Shown piece after piece: positions 11,290-23,439 of a stretch of DNA of 64,000 nt (position 1 is the stretch's first letter; every line of letters begins with the position of its first letter). Source of the DNA: Cryptomeria japonica. Taxonomy: Eukaryota; Streptophyta; Pinopsida; Cupressales; Cupressaceae. The position numbers were made by a program, and so were the translations under genes. The notes under the pieces were generated by a model. It ran no database searches, had not been told where the DNA came from, and was given only the letters and a program-made list of their open reading frames with translations. The stretch is taken from the NCBI RefSeq assembly GCF_030272615.1, contig NC_081412.1, positions 144,609,247-144,673,246 of the forward strand. The letters are read 5' to 3'.

Positions 11290-14000
11290 AACTTAGGTCC
11301 TACTTAGTAAATTGGTCAAAAGTTGTCTTACTTGAACATAAGTGTGAAGTCTTCCTCCTTGAGTTCAACATCCCTAAAACTAAGGAAAATGTTACCTCTA
11401 GAGATTTAGGGACTTAGAACTTTGTGCATCGACAAGATCATTGACACTAAAATTGGCATAAGCATTATGGGGAATAGTGTATGAATAACTATTATTGTTG
11501 ATTGCGATCATAATCCACTAAATCAAAGATATAGGGGTCTTACAAAAGGAGAAAAACACTAGCCTAGTAAACTCCTCAAAGGTGTTTGTTAAATCCACCA
11601 ATTTCTTATAGTTGGTCTATATATCTAAAAAAAAAAAAAATTGTAGGTGCAAAAGGATTACAATCATTAGGCTTAGATTCATGGGACAAATTCAAACCCA
11701 TGCACTATGTTCATATTCATGTAAGGAAGCTAAGGTAGTAAAACAACTTCCTAGACTAATCTTGAGAGGAGGGTAATGCAAAAACTTTTTTAATCTTTAT
11801 ATTAGTTATAATAACTAAGTAGAAATGAATATGAATATTATGCATACCACAACACAATGATTTACATAGGGAAAACCCTTTCAAGAGAAGAATGTCACGC
11901 TCCAAAAGCAACCCAATATATTATTCTGAAATGAAGAAGATTACAATATACTTTTAGAGAAAACTTCTCACACGAGTATCAACAACCATAGATCTAAAGG
12001 CAAATCAACATCTATAAGACTGTCACACAAAATCACCATCTCATGCAACTAATATATAAGAGATACAATATATGAAAATGTCAAATGGTATTACAAAACC
12101 ATGAGCTAAAACCACCCAAAAAATAATAGCCAACTTATCTCCAATCCAAGATTCCCAATGATGTGTCACACAACATGTGTATCTCCTCTTTATAGCTCAT
12201 TTATGTGTACAACACAATTTTACATTTCTTATTTTAGGAGACCCAACTTTTGGAGGCCATAACTTTTGATCTAGGAGTTTGATTAATGAACTATTTGGAT
12301 CACCAAAAGGATCATGAAGTTCTCTATTAATCTATAATTGCTATGCTAATTATGACCACTTTCAGACCTAAAAATTCCTCTAAGGCCTTTAAAATGGACA
12401 TTGAAACTTTCAAAAAAAGAAACAATAATATATTCACATCTAGATATGATCATGCAACAAAAACCTACCAACATGTTTATTTAGCCAATCTATAGCTTTG
12501 AGAATTTTTTTGGAGCAATCCAACTTTTAAAAAAAACTCTAAATAGTTACCTTATGTAATTATAAAGTTGAGACACCATTTTCTTAATAATTCATAATCC
12601 TAGAGATTGATTCTATAACTATAGAAGTGAGCCACTTTAGTAGATAGAAATAAATATTTTTTTATCCCAAGACAATCATTTGATAAGTTTAGTTTTCTAG
12701 CATATGAGTGAATTGATTGGTAACATTGATCAAAATCAAATCAACATTAAACCAAGATTAGACTACCACTATTTTATGTTTCAAAACATCCATAAAATTT
12801 ATTCTAGATAATTGTAATCCCAACTATTTATCTTAAATTGAAGTAATAAGGAGATATGAATGATAAATCAAAATAATTAAAATTGATATCCTAGGAAATT
12901 GATTACAAGGGAAGATTGCACTAGTGCACTTGTCATCCTAGAAAGATTGCATCGTTTTGGTGTGATTTTTTCCTTTGCGAAACTATGAGACTTTCTCACG
13001 TGTGTGTACGTAAGCATAAAATAAGTGAGGTGTTAAAAATACCTTAGGGGTTTGTTGTGTGAAGAAGGAAGTATAAAATTTATTCATTTTAATTCCAACT
13101 CTTTTACCAAATTGTAAAGATTGAAAATAGATATATAAAATGCCTACATGATAATGGAGTATCTATGGATGTTGATATTGATGGAAACTTGATGGATCTA
13201 CTTTCCCTTGGTTAAGTCTTTTTGAAGATATCAACTCGTGGCCATTAATGTAGTTGGCTGCATCTTTAAAAACAATATCTTAGGTGCTCAATTCAAATTG
13301 TTCTGACACAAAATTTGATAGGCAACAATCATTTTTTTGGATTTGTCATCCTCCAAGCAATTAAAAAAAAAGGTGGGACATGACCGTGCACTCTAATCTA
13401 TCTAAACCACATGGTCATGTCTACATTCTAATTAAAGAGAAGAAACCCCTTAATAGTTTAAACGTATCAAACTCTATAACTAGACTATTATTATTTGGAG
13501 TGATAAAAGTAAGATCATAATCAACATATATAAGATAGAACAAAATAGATATTCAACCTGTGTTGTCTCTCTCAAGCTTTTTGGCTAGGAAAAGCCTTCT
13601 TCGAGGTTTGTGTTGTCTCTCTCAAGCTTTTTGGCTGGGAAGAGCCTTCTTCAAGATTGTTGATTTCTATTGTACATTTTTTTCTTCTAATACATTTACG
13701 CTTTTTTCCAAAAATCAGATATCATAATATAACAAAACTAGAAATAAATATAAAATAAAAGATCAAATACATTATTTTCTCCTCTACAAATATGTTGCAT
13801 CTATAGAAAATGTAATCTCATAAAACTCTTTAATTTTTTTTCGAAAAAGATAAGACTTATTTATAATATTGTAGATTGTGGAAATATGGAATCTCTAATT
13901 GAATATGGGAGGGACATGGTAATAAATGCTCTATAGTGTTTGAGAGCTTTTGACTAAGGGACAAGCTTTCAAACCTGACAGCCGGGAGAGGTGGGGCAGG
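11290..14000. other. AT-rich stretch with an eroded minus-strand LTR fragment
   Basis: No gene is recognisable. At about 11840-11960 the minus strand reads 'gaaagggttttccctatgtaaatc', like the U5 segment of plant copia LTRs, so an eroded LTR in minus orientation is likely there. The boundaries could not be found. Confidence 0.35.
13559..13656. repeat. 50-bp direct duplication
   Basis: The unit starting 'tgtgttgtctctctcaagct' occurs at 13559 and again at 13609 with a few substitutions. It is an isolated two-copy tandem repeat with no coding content. Confidence 0.85.
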
Positions 14001-14328
14001 GAAATGGGTAGTAAAAGACATGATATACAGTGACCTAAGGATGCAAAACACGTATCAGATAAGTTCCAATAGGACATCCAAAGGGCACATGAGCACATGG
14101 TTCTGTCCAGAAGGGGCACATGTACATTGTCACTCTAGGACGAAATTGTCTCTGTCCCCAAGGACAACCATGCCTAGTCACAACTCCACCCAACATTTCA
14201 TTACACTTATAACTCTCTTCCAAAAATTTGTACCAGAGGTAAGTTCAATGCATCATCTATCATCCATGTGCAAGCTGGCTTGGGCTGTAAGCCATGAGAC
14301 ACCCAATTCAACGCAATGTATTTGTTTA

Positions 14329-14336
14329 TATATAAA
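14329..14336 (+). promoter_or_regulatory. Possible TATA box of a small gene
   Basis: TATATAAA sits about 120 bp upstream of the ATG at 14456, in a stretch visibly richer in G and C than its surroundings. Transcription would be expected to start near 14360. The box alone is weak evidence in AT-rich DNA; the case rests on the combination with the ORF and splice donor downstream. Confidence 0.35.
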
Positions 14337-14455
14337 TACCTTCTATGCAGAAGCATTCTCTACTCAGAAAGGGCAGTTTATTCATTCTTTGTCTCTTGGT
14401 ATTCTTCAGTCTTGACACTTGTTTCTAAGAAGAAATCTGGTGCCCAGTTGAAAAA

Positions 14456-14656
14456 ATGGTTTCTAGGAGATCATGTGGCAAGGGGCTGAGTCCTATTCAA
14501 CAGGAGCCCAAAGAGAAGCAGCAGCAGATTATGGAGAATATCAAGTGCAAAAGCATGACTTCATTCAAGAACACAGTCAGAGGAGAAGAGACTACTGCTA
14601 CTGGAATTTTCATGCTTGCTTGTGTAGTATGTAGCAGTAGTAATTGTAAGTCATGA
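14456..14656 (+). CDS. Candidate small protein or first exon, unrecognised
   Basis: A 66-codon frame begins at an ATG in a favourable context (aaaaaatggtt) downstream of a TATA box. The protein is basic and Gln/Lys-rich in its first half (IQQEPKEKQQQIMENIK) and ends in a short hydrophobic, Cys-containing segment (GIFMLACVVC). A strong splice donor (GTAAGT) lies at 14646-14651, just before the stop, so this may instead be the first coding exon of a longer gene whose intron holds the repeats at 14.8-16.7 kb. I found no convincing second exon and do not recognise the protein. A chance ORF remains possible. Confidence 0.3.
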   Translation: MVSRRSCGKGLSPIQQEPKEKQQQIMENIKCKSMTSFKNTVRGEETTATGIFMLACVVCSSSNCKS

Positions 14657-14832
14657 TGTTGGGTTTTGATTATGGGCCTGTTGAATTCTCTGTCAAGATT
14701 TCTAGGTGCCAATTCAGTAGATGATATATGATATGGAAGTTAATGTACGTAGTTTCTAAAATCAGCTGTGTGAGTTTTTGTTTTTGATGATTTGGATCAA
14801 ACTCCATGATCTATTTAGAAATTTAAGTTTTT

Positions 14833-15085
14833 ATTACTGTTAGTAGTACTTCTTGTTCCCAACACAGAAACCCTCTATTAATGGAGTATATATGAAATCT
14901 GCCACCATTAAGGGATTAGCTTTAGCTTTCTATTACTGTTAGTAGTACTTCTTCTTGCCAAGGCAGAAACCGTCTATTAATGGAGTAGATATGGAAGCTG
15001 CCACTGTCACCATTAAGGCATTAGCTTTCTGTAAATGTTAGTAGTACTTCTTGTTGCCACGGCTGAAACCTTCTATTAATGAATT
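14833..15085. repeat. Three tandem copies of a ~100-bp unit
   Basis: The motif 'gttagtagtacttctt' followed by 'gaaacc-tctattaatg' recurs at about 14833, 14933 and 15031. The last copy is partial. Substitutions are scattered, suggesting age. Confidence 0.85.
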
Positions 15086-15670
15086 ATAATGCCTTGAATG
15101 GCGTTCTACTTTCAATGCCTTTTTCAGTATACTGTTCCTCTTTCATTTGATTAATTTCTGTCTTCTGTATTCTACTTCCAGTCCATAATACAGTTCTGTT
15201 TTGTTATTAGGTATTCAAGATTATTAACTGATGTTCCTTGAGTCTTAGTGCAGCATTTAATTAGTAAAGCAATGTGTTAGAAGTCATTTGATGTTGCTGG
15301 TTCTCTTCCACCAAAACAATTTTATTTGGATTTCAATTGAGTTGTCTTTGTCTCATGGACCTGATGTACTTCATTAAAAATTTTGGTACAAGAGAATATA
15401 ACCTGACAAATTGAATATTAATTTTATTGAAGAAAAATATTATAAATAATGAGTAGAAGTTCACAGAGAAGAGAGTACAGTGACATGTTTCTAGCTGTTC
15501 ACCATTCTAACAAATGGGTATGGGTGTTACAATTTACCCATTGGATTTCAAAATCTAATTAATCTTTCATGTTGGGTGTTAATTTTTTAATGCGTTAAAA
15601 ATATTTTATAAGAGAATAATAATCATTCTGATGATGGGTCACATAACATAATCTGTAACATTGTTGATAA

Positions 15671-16078
15671 AACCTTTTCATACATTTGAATCTAAAAATA
15701 GCAAAAATAGTCATTAAAATTTGTGAAAATTTGATAAAATTAATTAACAGTCTACCAAATCAAAAACTTTTTCATACATTTGAATCTAAAAATAGCAACA
15801 ATAGTCATCATAAATTGTGAAAATTTGATAAATTTGATAACAGTCTACCAAATCAAAACCTTTTCATACATTTGAATCTAAAAATAGCAACAATAGTCAT
15901 TATAGATATGAAAATTTGATAACATTAATTAACAGTCTACCAGATCAGTAACAGGGTGGCAAAACATAATTAATAAAACCTTTTCCTACATTTGAATCTA
16001 AAAAGTAGCAACAATAATCATTATAGATAGTGAAAATTTGATAACATTAATTAACAGTCTACCAGACCAGTAATATCA
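15671..16078. repeat. Four tandem copies of a ~90-117-bp unit
   Basis: Each unit carries 'aaccttttc-tacatttgaa', then 'tagcaa-aatagtcat', 'gaaaatttgata' and 'aacagtctacca'. A fifth, diverged copy lies near 16690-16780, separated by the 247-bp tandem repeat. A flanking 'attctgatgatgg' cassette occurs on both sides, at 15626 and 16167, so larger blocks were duplicated as well. Confidence 0.85.
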
Positions 16079-16203
16079 ACTAAAAGATAAAGCAATTTAT
16101 AACATCTTTAATGTTGGGTATTAATTTTTTAAAGGATTAAAAATACACAATAATAGAATAATAATCATTCTGATGATGGATCATGGAATAGTAGGCATGA
16201 CTT

Positions 16204-16690
16204 TTCCACAATCTATATAGTATGTACAAGTGTTTCTGGATAAATTCTGTATATTTTTGAATGGACGTTTCGGATTGCACTTAGCAATCCATCATCAAGA
16301 AGAAGAAGGTTATATAATCTGCTTGATGCTGTCTTCTTGATTAGACTCTGTGCAATTTTTTCATCAACGTTTCAGATCATACTTTATGATCCATCACCTG
16401 AATTAGTATATAATTTGTTAAAATAAACTCTCACACAATTTAATCTAGAATTCCACAGTCCATATAGTACGTACAAGTGTTTCTGGATAAGCTGTGTATA
16501 GTTTTGAATCGACGTTCCAGATTGCACTCAACAATCCATCATCAGAAAAAAGAAAGTTATATAATCTGTTTGATGCTGTCTTCTGAATTAGACTGTGTAC
16601 AGTTTTTTCATCAACATTTCAGATCATACTCCATGGTCCATCACCTGAATTAGTATATAATCTGTTATAAAAAAATTCTCACATAATTTA
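16204..16690. repeat. 247-bp tandem duplication carrying four small hairpins
   Basis: 16204-16450 is repeated at 16451-16690. Each copy holds two ~102-bp sub-units, each with a short inverted repeat around a 5-base loop beginning 'act': stems at 16272/16284, 16375/16386, 16520/16531 and 16622/16633. Each is preceded by 'gttYc-gat' and followed by 'ccatca'. The stem bases differ between the two sub-unit types but pairing is kept. Confidence 0.85.
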
Positions 16691-17225
16691 ATCTACAAAT
16701 AACAGCAATAATCATTATAGCTTTTAAAAATTTGATATCATTAATTAAGAAGAATAACAGTCTATCATATCGTGCACAGCAACAAAAAAGATACTACAGT
16801 CTGTATAATCCCACACAGCTGTAAATCTTAGCTAAAGATAGGCTAGGTACTAGTTTTAGCCTGAATTGAAATATGTACTCGCTTAGTGCTTTGTTTAGTT
16901 ACATTTTCTGTCATATTGCCTGTACTTTATCGTTAGCTACTGAATTTTTAAAACTAGTTTAGTATATCGATATCATGATCTGAACTTTCATTATCAATTT
17001 CTGCCCGGTTCTGCGGATTGCCTGCCCAATCAGTTGGTTTAGTTTTCCAAAATGGGTTTTGTTGTCATCTCTGCCCAGTTGAAGATGATGATTTTTATTC
17101 CATACATAATAAGGAAAAGGGACCTGATTGGATAAAATCTCTTGGGACCTTATTGCTGCTGTCATTTCAATCGAGATGAGAATATATTTGGCTAATGTTT
17201 TGCATTACAAATGTATGGTGGGAAA

Positions 17226-17399
17226 TGTAAAGCAGCACCACAAAATAATATTAAAAGAATAATATTGTAAATAAAGTTAAAAAGATATTATTACTATCAT
17301 TCAGTTTAATTATTATATTCAATGTATTGGTTTTATAAAGTTATTATTTCTTGTAATTAATTTACAAACATTATTTATTGTAAACTTTATTTCATAACA
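17226..17399 (-). repeat. 3' LTR of the TRIM-like element
   Basis: It matches 18405-18575 at both ends and through 'aataaagtt-aaaaagatatta'; the middle has diverged. On the minus strand it begins TGTTATGAA and ends TTTACA. Confidence 0.7.
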
Positions 17400-18404
17400 A
17401 CCTCCTTTTAAGGTTTACATTATGAAGTAAAATAAGAAAAAATGAAATCAACATTGGTCTAAATTTTCGGATGTGGGCAAATGTCTGGAATCTCCAACTC
17501 TTCATCAGTATTAGCCTAAACTTCCTGGTCTAGGCAAATGTCTTGAATCTCCAACTCTCCATCAACATCAACCTAAACTTCTTGGTTTAAGTAAATGTTC
17601 CAACTTTGTAGCAAGATCAACCCAAACTCCAAATGTTTGGATAAATACACTAATCATCCAACACACAAGTGTCCATAATTAGTTTGTGGATTCAACTATC
17701 CATAGACCAACAACTCACCAATTTCGTGGATTCAACAATCCACAAACCAACATACCACTAATGAGACATTGGTGAAAAATAGAATCATTGTATTCTAATT
17801 TTGACCTTTTTTTTTCTCGTTCTTCCAACTCCTTGATTAGCAAATCAATATTGGACTTTAAAAACCTTTACACTTGCTTTATCTTTGCACACAAATCTGA
17901 ATTTGTATCTCACATTTAATAAACTTTTAGTGCCCAACTATCGCTTCCCTGTCCACTCTACCTTCATTCATTCGATATTAATTTTCTTTGCAAACTTATG
18001 AGTGATGGAAGTATAAGGGCTCAATGGAAAGAAAGTAAAATAAAACTTGTGCAAAAATTTCACTATCCAAACTTTTAGACTACCATAAATGCACAAGACA
18101 AGATATCCCCTAGCAAAAAGATAGCAACTAGTAAGGTATGCAACATTCAACTTCCAGCAATCAGAAGTCACCTCTAAATTCAGTGTAATCTGGATATTAA
18201 ATGATCATTTTCATAATTAAGAATGTTGCCACTTTCTAGGCCGAACGTCTCTCTTCAACATTTCTTTCCAACACTTTCCAGTAAATTTTCAAGCTACGAA
18301 GTTTAGGCACAAAGATTGACCTCCACTTAACATATTGTTAAACACCTCATCCTATGGTGTAATCTGTAATCTTTTCACAGGGATTATAAATGCTTTGATA
18401 CCAA

Positions 18405-18575
18405 TGTAAAGTAGCATCACAAAATAATAATAGAAAGAATTACATTGTAAATAAAGTTTAAAAAGATATTATTATTATCATTCAGTTCAATTATAAACTA
18501 ACTTACGAGAGTGAACCACCCAACCAACTAACTAACCTAGCTTGATTTATTAAATGTAAACCTTATTTCCTAACA
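18405..18575 (-). repeat. 5' LTR of the TRIM-like element
   Basis: On the minus strand it begins TGTTAGGAA and ends TTTACA, followed at once by the PBS tggtatcaaagc. Confidence 0.75.
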
Positions 18576-21500
18576 TGAAACTATTTGACTTGAACATGAT
18601 GTATAAGGTTTTTAATCAATTGATAAGGTATTGTTGTTTATTATGGTAGATAGAGCTTGGGAAGGGAATGATGGTTAGAAAATTCTTATTAGGTATTCTA
18701 TTCATCTACAGTTTCTATTAGATGATTAGTTTAGAAAGGATTTGGACTATATCCTCTTTTTATCATCAGGGAGTTTGTTGAAATACAAAGCACATTTGTT
18801 ATTTAACATTTGGAAGAGTTGGGAGTCTATCAAGCCTTGACTTCTTTGAGGTAGTAGTGATTTGTACAATGGCCTCTTAATTAACTATCTATTTGGTGGT
18901 CTATAGTTCTCTCCCATCAAGCTTTACCCCTTATCAAAGGCCCTTGGGTTTATGCTCTAAAATTCTTTAATAGACGAATCACACCTCTTACCAATCTCCT
19001 TGTGAGAACCATCAAGAATTTTCTATCATGGACTGAATCCAAATCGAAACTCTGATTATCCAATTAGGATTACATGACCTTCCAAATTGTTATTGTCATT
19101 TCTTCCCATATATAGTTCATAAGAATGGGGTTAGGTCCTCCAAGCCATGATGGGAAGACTAGAAATGTTGTCCTAGAATATTACTTCATAATTATAGACT
19201 TGACATAGAATACTTGTGATTCATGCCTCATCTTCAAATGGTGGAATAATTAAACCTTTGTTTGTACCTCTAGTCTTCCCTTGACACTTGGCATTAAGAA
19301 TTATAAATTGTTCAGGTGGCTATTCTTGAGTCTAAATTGGTGCTTTTCACATGTTGAATCTTTACCAAGGCTTTTGTGTGGTTCTTGTTTATCTCACCTA
19401 CGAGTTCGCAACCTCCACTACCCTTTATGTGGACTATTGGAGTCTCTCAAGCATCCTCATGGTTTTGCACCAAAGCTCAAGAAGTTTGGAGTTGGATATA
19501 TGACTTCTAGAATTTTCATCTCAACCTAGTCTTCACATGGCATGTGTTACTGATGGACAAAATTGACCTAGCATCCCCCCCTCCCCCTTTTTTTTGACTT
19601 GACATTATTTTAAATTTAATTCTCTTCAATATTTGAAAAGAGAGGAATTTAAATATCTTTTTAGGTAATTCTACAAACGTTTAGTTTTCTTTGATACTAA
19701 GTTATGAATTTCTCTAATGTGCTTATGCAGATCTAGATGCAAGTTTGTAAAGTTGCATATTTGTAGGAGCTTCTTGACCATTGGAGTAATGATACCTGAA
19801 TAATTGTAAGAGTCCTAGCTCCTACTTCCTCCCCACCTTATCAATACAAGCGAAGTTAGGATCAATCTACCAAATGAGATCAAGGATCCCAATCTTGAGG
19901 ATTATACCTTAGCAACCTTTTGCCTCTTCTCATGGGTATGGTGCTCCAAACTAGCTAGATCATGGTGAGTTTCCTCTTGGATTTGGAATCTATTAAAGAT
20001 TAGGAAGAGGGGGAAGTTCTTACTAGATGGGAGCCTATTAATGAAAATTTTCTCCCTCCTAATGCATAGGGTAAATTTGTTGATAGTGAAGTCTTATTCA
20101 TAAAAATAGTGTTGTTGGCAATATTTTTTTAATATGAGAAAAAAATACATAGGTTCTAACCTTACCTACCAATGCCCGTGTAGATACATTCTTCAATATG
20201 TGCCATTTAAGATCTAAGTTTTTGTATGATGAATATAATTAAAATTTTAGGAACACTATTGTTTGAAATAACATATGGATATATTATTAAAAAAATATAT
20301 AGAATTGACATTTTTTATATATTTAATCTCTATATATTTTTCAAAATAAACCATGTATCTTAATATTTGAAAAATAATTTTGAATGAAGAACTCACTCAA
20401 AATTTGCTTGACAAATAGGGTTAACTAAGTTTTGATGGCATTGCATTCAAGTAGCTTCTATGCAACCCCTTCAAACATGGTGATGGTTGGTGCTACATGT
20501 CATAGGTGTGACAATGTTTGATCCATCATTTTTATGAATGCGACACTTTGGGTGTGGCTTTTCTCATATTTTTTCATTTGCTAAACATCAAGTGAAGCTT
20601 CTTTTTTTGTTGGCCTCTAAAAATGGTAGGCTTTCACTTTTCAATAGTGCTAAGTGCAATGTTTCCTATTTTTTTTTTGAATTTAGGCTTAATATCTTAC
20701 GAATTGGAACTAGAAAAAAACCACTTACTATTTTCCTTTTAAAGGTTAAACTTTAAAAAAATTGAATGATTGTCCTCTCTAACAAAAAAAAAATTGCAAA
20801 ATAATTTTCAAAAAACTTTCTCATATCGAAATAAACATTGTTAAATGTATGACAAAAACTAGACTTGTTAATAGATGAAGATCAAATTTAACTAAATAAC
20901 ATTGAAATTCATTATAGGCTCTTCACTTGATCTATGATTGTGCCCTCCTAGGATTATGAAATCAACCATTTCAAGAGCATCCTTGAATTTAAGGCATCAA
21001 TTTCACAACAATATTTTAGATGGTTAATTGATAGAGCTTAACATAGGGAAATATGTGACCTTCTTTATGAATGGTGAAAAGAAACTAAAATAATGAAAAT
21101 CCTTCTTACACTAATTTCTATATGAATAAATGTAAAAAAAACAATCTAATAACTTTCAAAAAATAAATATATACTATATCTTAAAACCTTTACCTCTAAC
21201 AACCAATAAATTAAAAAAACAAAAACAAATCACAAACCATTCAAACTTTTCCAAAACCATGACTCAATCCCATGACCTAAAAATGATGCCCAAACCAAGG
21301 GCTTGGATTCCAATGACCATAACTCATGATGAGTCTTTAGAGGATAATGATTATTGAATACCATATTTATTCATAAAGTAGGTCCCAATAACATGTACAA
21401 GGCTCTATTTAATACACGGTTTATCATTATATTTATTTATGGTATACATAGCCATAGGGAGGTTGATTATTTAACTTATAAGATTAAAACAAAAATATCA

Positions 21501-22380
21501 CTTTTTTAATTAAAGTATTACTTTATGGAACAGTTTTACCCGTTAATTAAAATATTAATTAATAGATTATTATTAAAAATATTTTATTAATTAAAGTCGA
21601 ATTGACATTGGATGGTTTTATCTAATATTTAAGAATTTAAGAATTTCAAGGTAAGAAATCTTGTATTCATACACACCCATCCACACATATACATTGTAAA
21701 ATTAATAGCTAAGTTTAATTGGTATAAGTTTTATAAAAGATGAATGATGTTTATGTTATAGAGATTATTAATAATGATTTTCTTTCATATATTCTGATTT
21801 TTTGTGACAATTCTTTCAACTCTATATTTTATATTTGTTTTTTATTTTTTGATCAATATGTGTGTCAAATTCTATTAAATTAATTTAAAGTATACATATC
21901 CATAAAAAAAAAATATGGAGAGACACAAGATCATCCCATGGAGTCACATGAGCAAAGCTCAAAAAGCTAAATTAGAGTTACACCTGCTGAATCTGGAGAG
22001 CAAATATACAAAATAACAGACATGTAAGGATAAAGCCTAGAAAACAATAACCAAAGGAAACCGTCAAAGCAATCTCTAAAGATGAAAGATTGATCACTAA
22101 ATAACTTATTTATTCAAATTCGAACATAATATCAAGCCACACTTAAACATAAACATGCTGATTTGAATTACAAATATGAAACAAAACAAAAATTATAATT
22201 AAAAAATATGATTGAAATTATATTAAGAACCTATTTTGAAGGCCATAGGGATTCCTCATTTCCTATTAAAGAACTCCATTTTCATAAAAATATTGTTCTT
22301 TTTCTTTATAGCTTTGGACAGTTTTCATACCTAGTTTGATGAACATGAAAATTAAAAGTTAGCTCAAACAGTTTGGGAAG
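18576..22380. other. AT-rich stretch, no gene recognised
   Basis: Nothing firm is visible. 18680-19140 on the plus strand gives scattered peptide pieces that faintly recall the region after LINE reverse transcriptase, but stops and shifts are too many to call. Open frames of 72-82 codons at 19281 and 20538 have no recognisable motif. Confidence 0.4.
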
Positions 22381-22386
22381 ATGCTA

Positions 22387-22548
22387 GGAAAAATTGTGGA
22401 CTTTCATTTCATTTTGTATTGATCCTGCAATCATTGCATTCCATGAGATAACATTTTTGTGAGGCATTTTGTCAGATAGTTCACGGACTTCCTGTATGCT
22501 TCTTCATCTTGCATACATGTCTAGCAGGGTACTTGCAGAAACCCTTGG
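22387..22548 (-). pseudogene. Relic of a PLS-class pentatricopeptide repeat (PPR) protein
   Basis: The minus strand reads ASTLLDMYAR*RSIQEVREL followed by SDKMPHKNVISWNAMIAGS and IQN. This matches the very regular plant pattern LVDMYAKCGS-x-ARxLFDKMPxKNVVSWNAMIxGYxQN of PLS-type PPR proteins, which bind organellar RNA for editing or processing. One repeat and its junction survive, with a stop where the usual Cys of 'AKCG' would be. The frame ends at TAG by 22384. A weakly similar 'RKFVHA...RNGYQ' piece in shifted frames precedes it. It is a fragment, perhaps retro-inserted or decayed in place. Confidence 0.7.
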
Positions 22549-23439
22549 TTAACTGATAACCATTCCTGTGCATGCACGAACTTCCTCGGTGGGCTCTCAA
22601 ATGTCTCCAAAACAATACCATTCTCATCATTTTTACTCTCAGATGTCATAGCCAACAACTCACCTCTCAGACTTGTCTTATTAGTACACACAAGCTTCAA
22701 TGTGGAAACCTATCTCCTTTGCAATACAAATCAGGGAACTGACAATCTGGGTGGTCACAAAATCATCAGAAAACTTCACTCTGTTGTACTTTGAACTGAC
22801 AATTGCAGGGCTATTGGAAAATGCCATTATCATCCCTATAGCAATCAGAGAGGAAATGCTGTCCAATTTGTTGGAGGTGATGAAAGGAAGCAGAGAATCC
22901 TCTCTGAGAGAGGCCAATGAGAGCCAGGTTAGTGCATAATGAACCAATGTGAGAATGATGTAGGGGAAGAATACCAATAGTCGTTATAGCTAATTTGGTG
23001 CATCCACAGATCCTAAATGGTACATCGGATTTTGATTTTATTTTTTTAGTTGTCTTTGTATGCAACTTAACTGCTTATAGCTATTGATCTGGCTTCTGGG
23101 TAGTACTTGTTGACATATGTTCCAATAGTGGTACACAAATGGGACAAATCTTCCAATAGTTGTGCACAAATGGACCAATTAATTACAAAAAAGATCCACT
23201 ATGACGGACTATTAGGGGGTCAACATGACAATAAGGTGACGGTTATTGGAACTATGTTACCTATTGGTGCTCTTTCCCTAGTACTTAAATGCCACCATCC
23301 TCAGCAATTGCTTATCATACCCACCAGTCAGTTTATATGGAAACAATTGGATTATATAGATGTTGGTATTTCTGTATTTATGTAGTAGATTATAATAATC
23401 TGGTTAATCATGCATCTAAATTATAAGTTGTCATTCTGC

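Larger units (their letters stand above)
17226..18575 (-). mobile_element. Short TRIM-like LTR element
   Basis: Two similar ~172-bp direct repeats (17226-17399 and 18405-18575) bound a ~1-kb interior. On the minus strand the LTRs start TGTTA and end TTTACA. The PBS tggtatcaaagc lies at 18392-18403, directly inside the 5' LTR, and a purine run (aaaaggagg) at 17400-17411 precedes the 3' LTR. The flanks ggaaa and tgaaa match at 4 of 5 bases. The interior has no ORF of note but holds a ~60-bp motif ('tcttgaatctccaactct') repeated two to three times around 17470-17600. Small LTRs, tRNA-Met PBS and lack of coding fit a terminal-repeat retrotransposon in miniature. Confidence 0.7.

Noticed and set aside
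18680-19140. LINE reverse-transcriptase tail on the plus strand
   Set aside because: Only faint resemblance with many stops and shifts; no diagnostic RT or zf-RVT residues could be aligned.
22681-22977. 98-codon minus-strand frame as a membrane protein gene
   Set aside because: No recognisable family, two overlapping competing frames, and it lies just upstream of a decayed PPR relic; too weak to call a gene.
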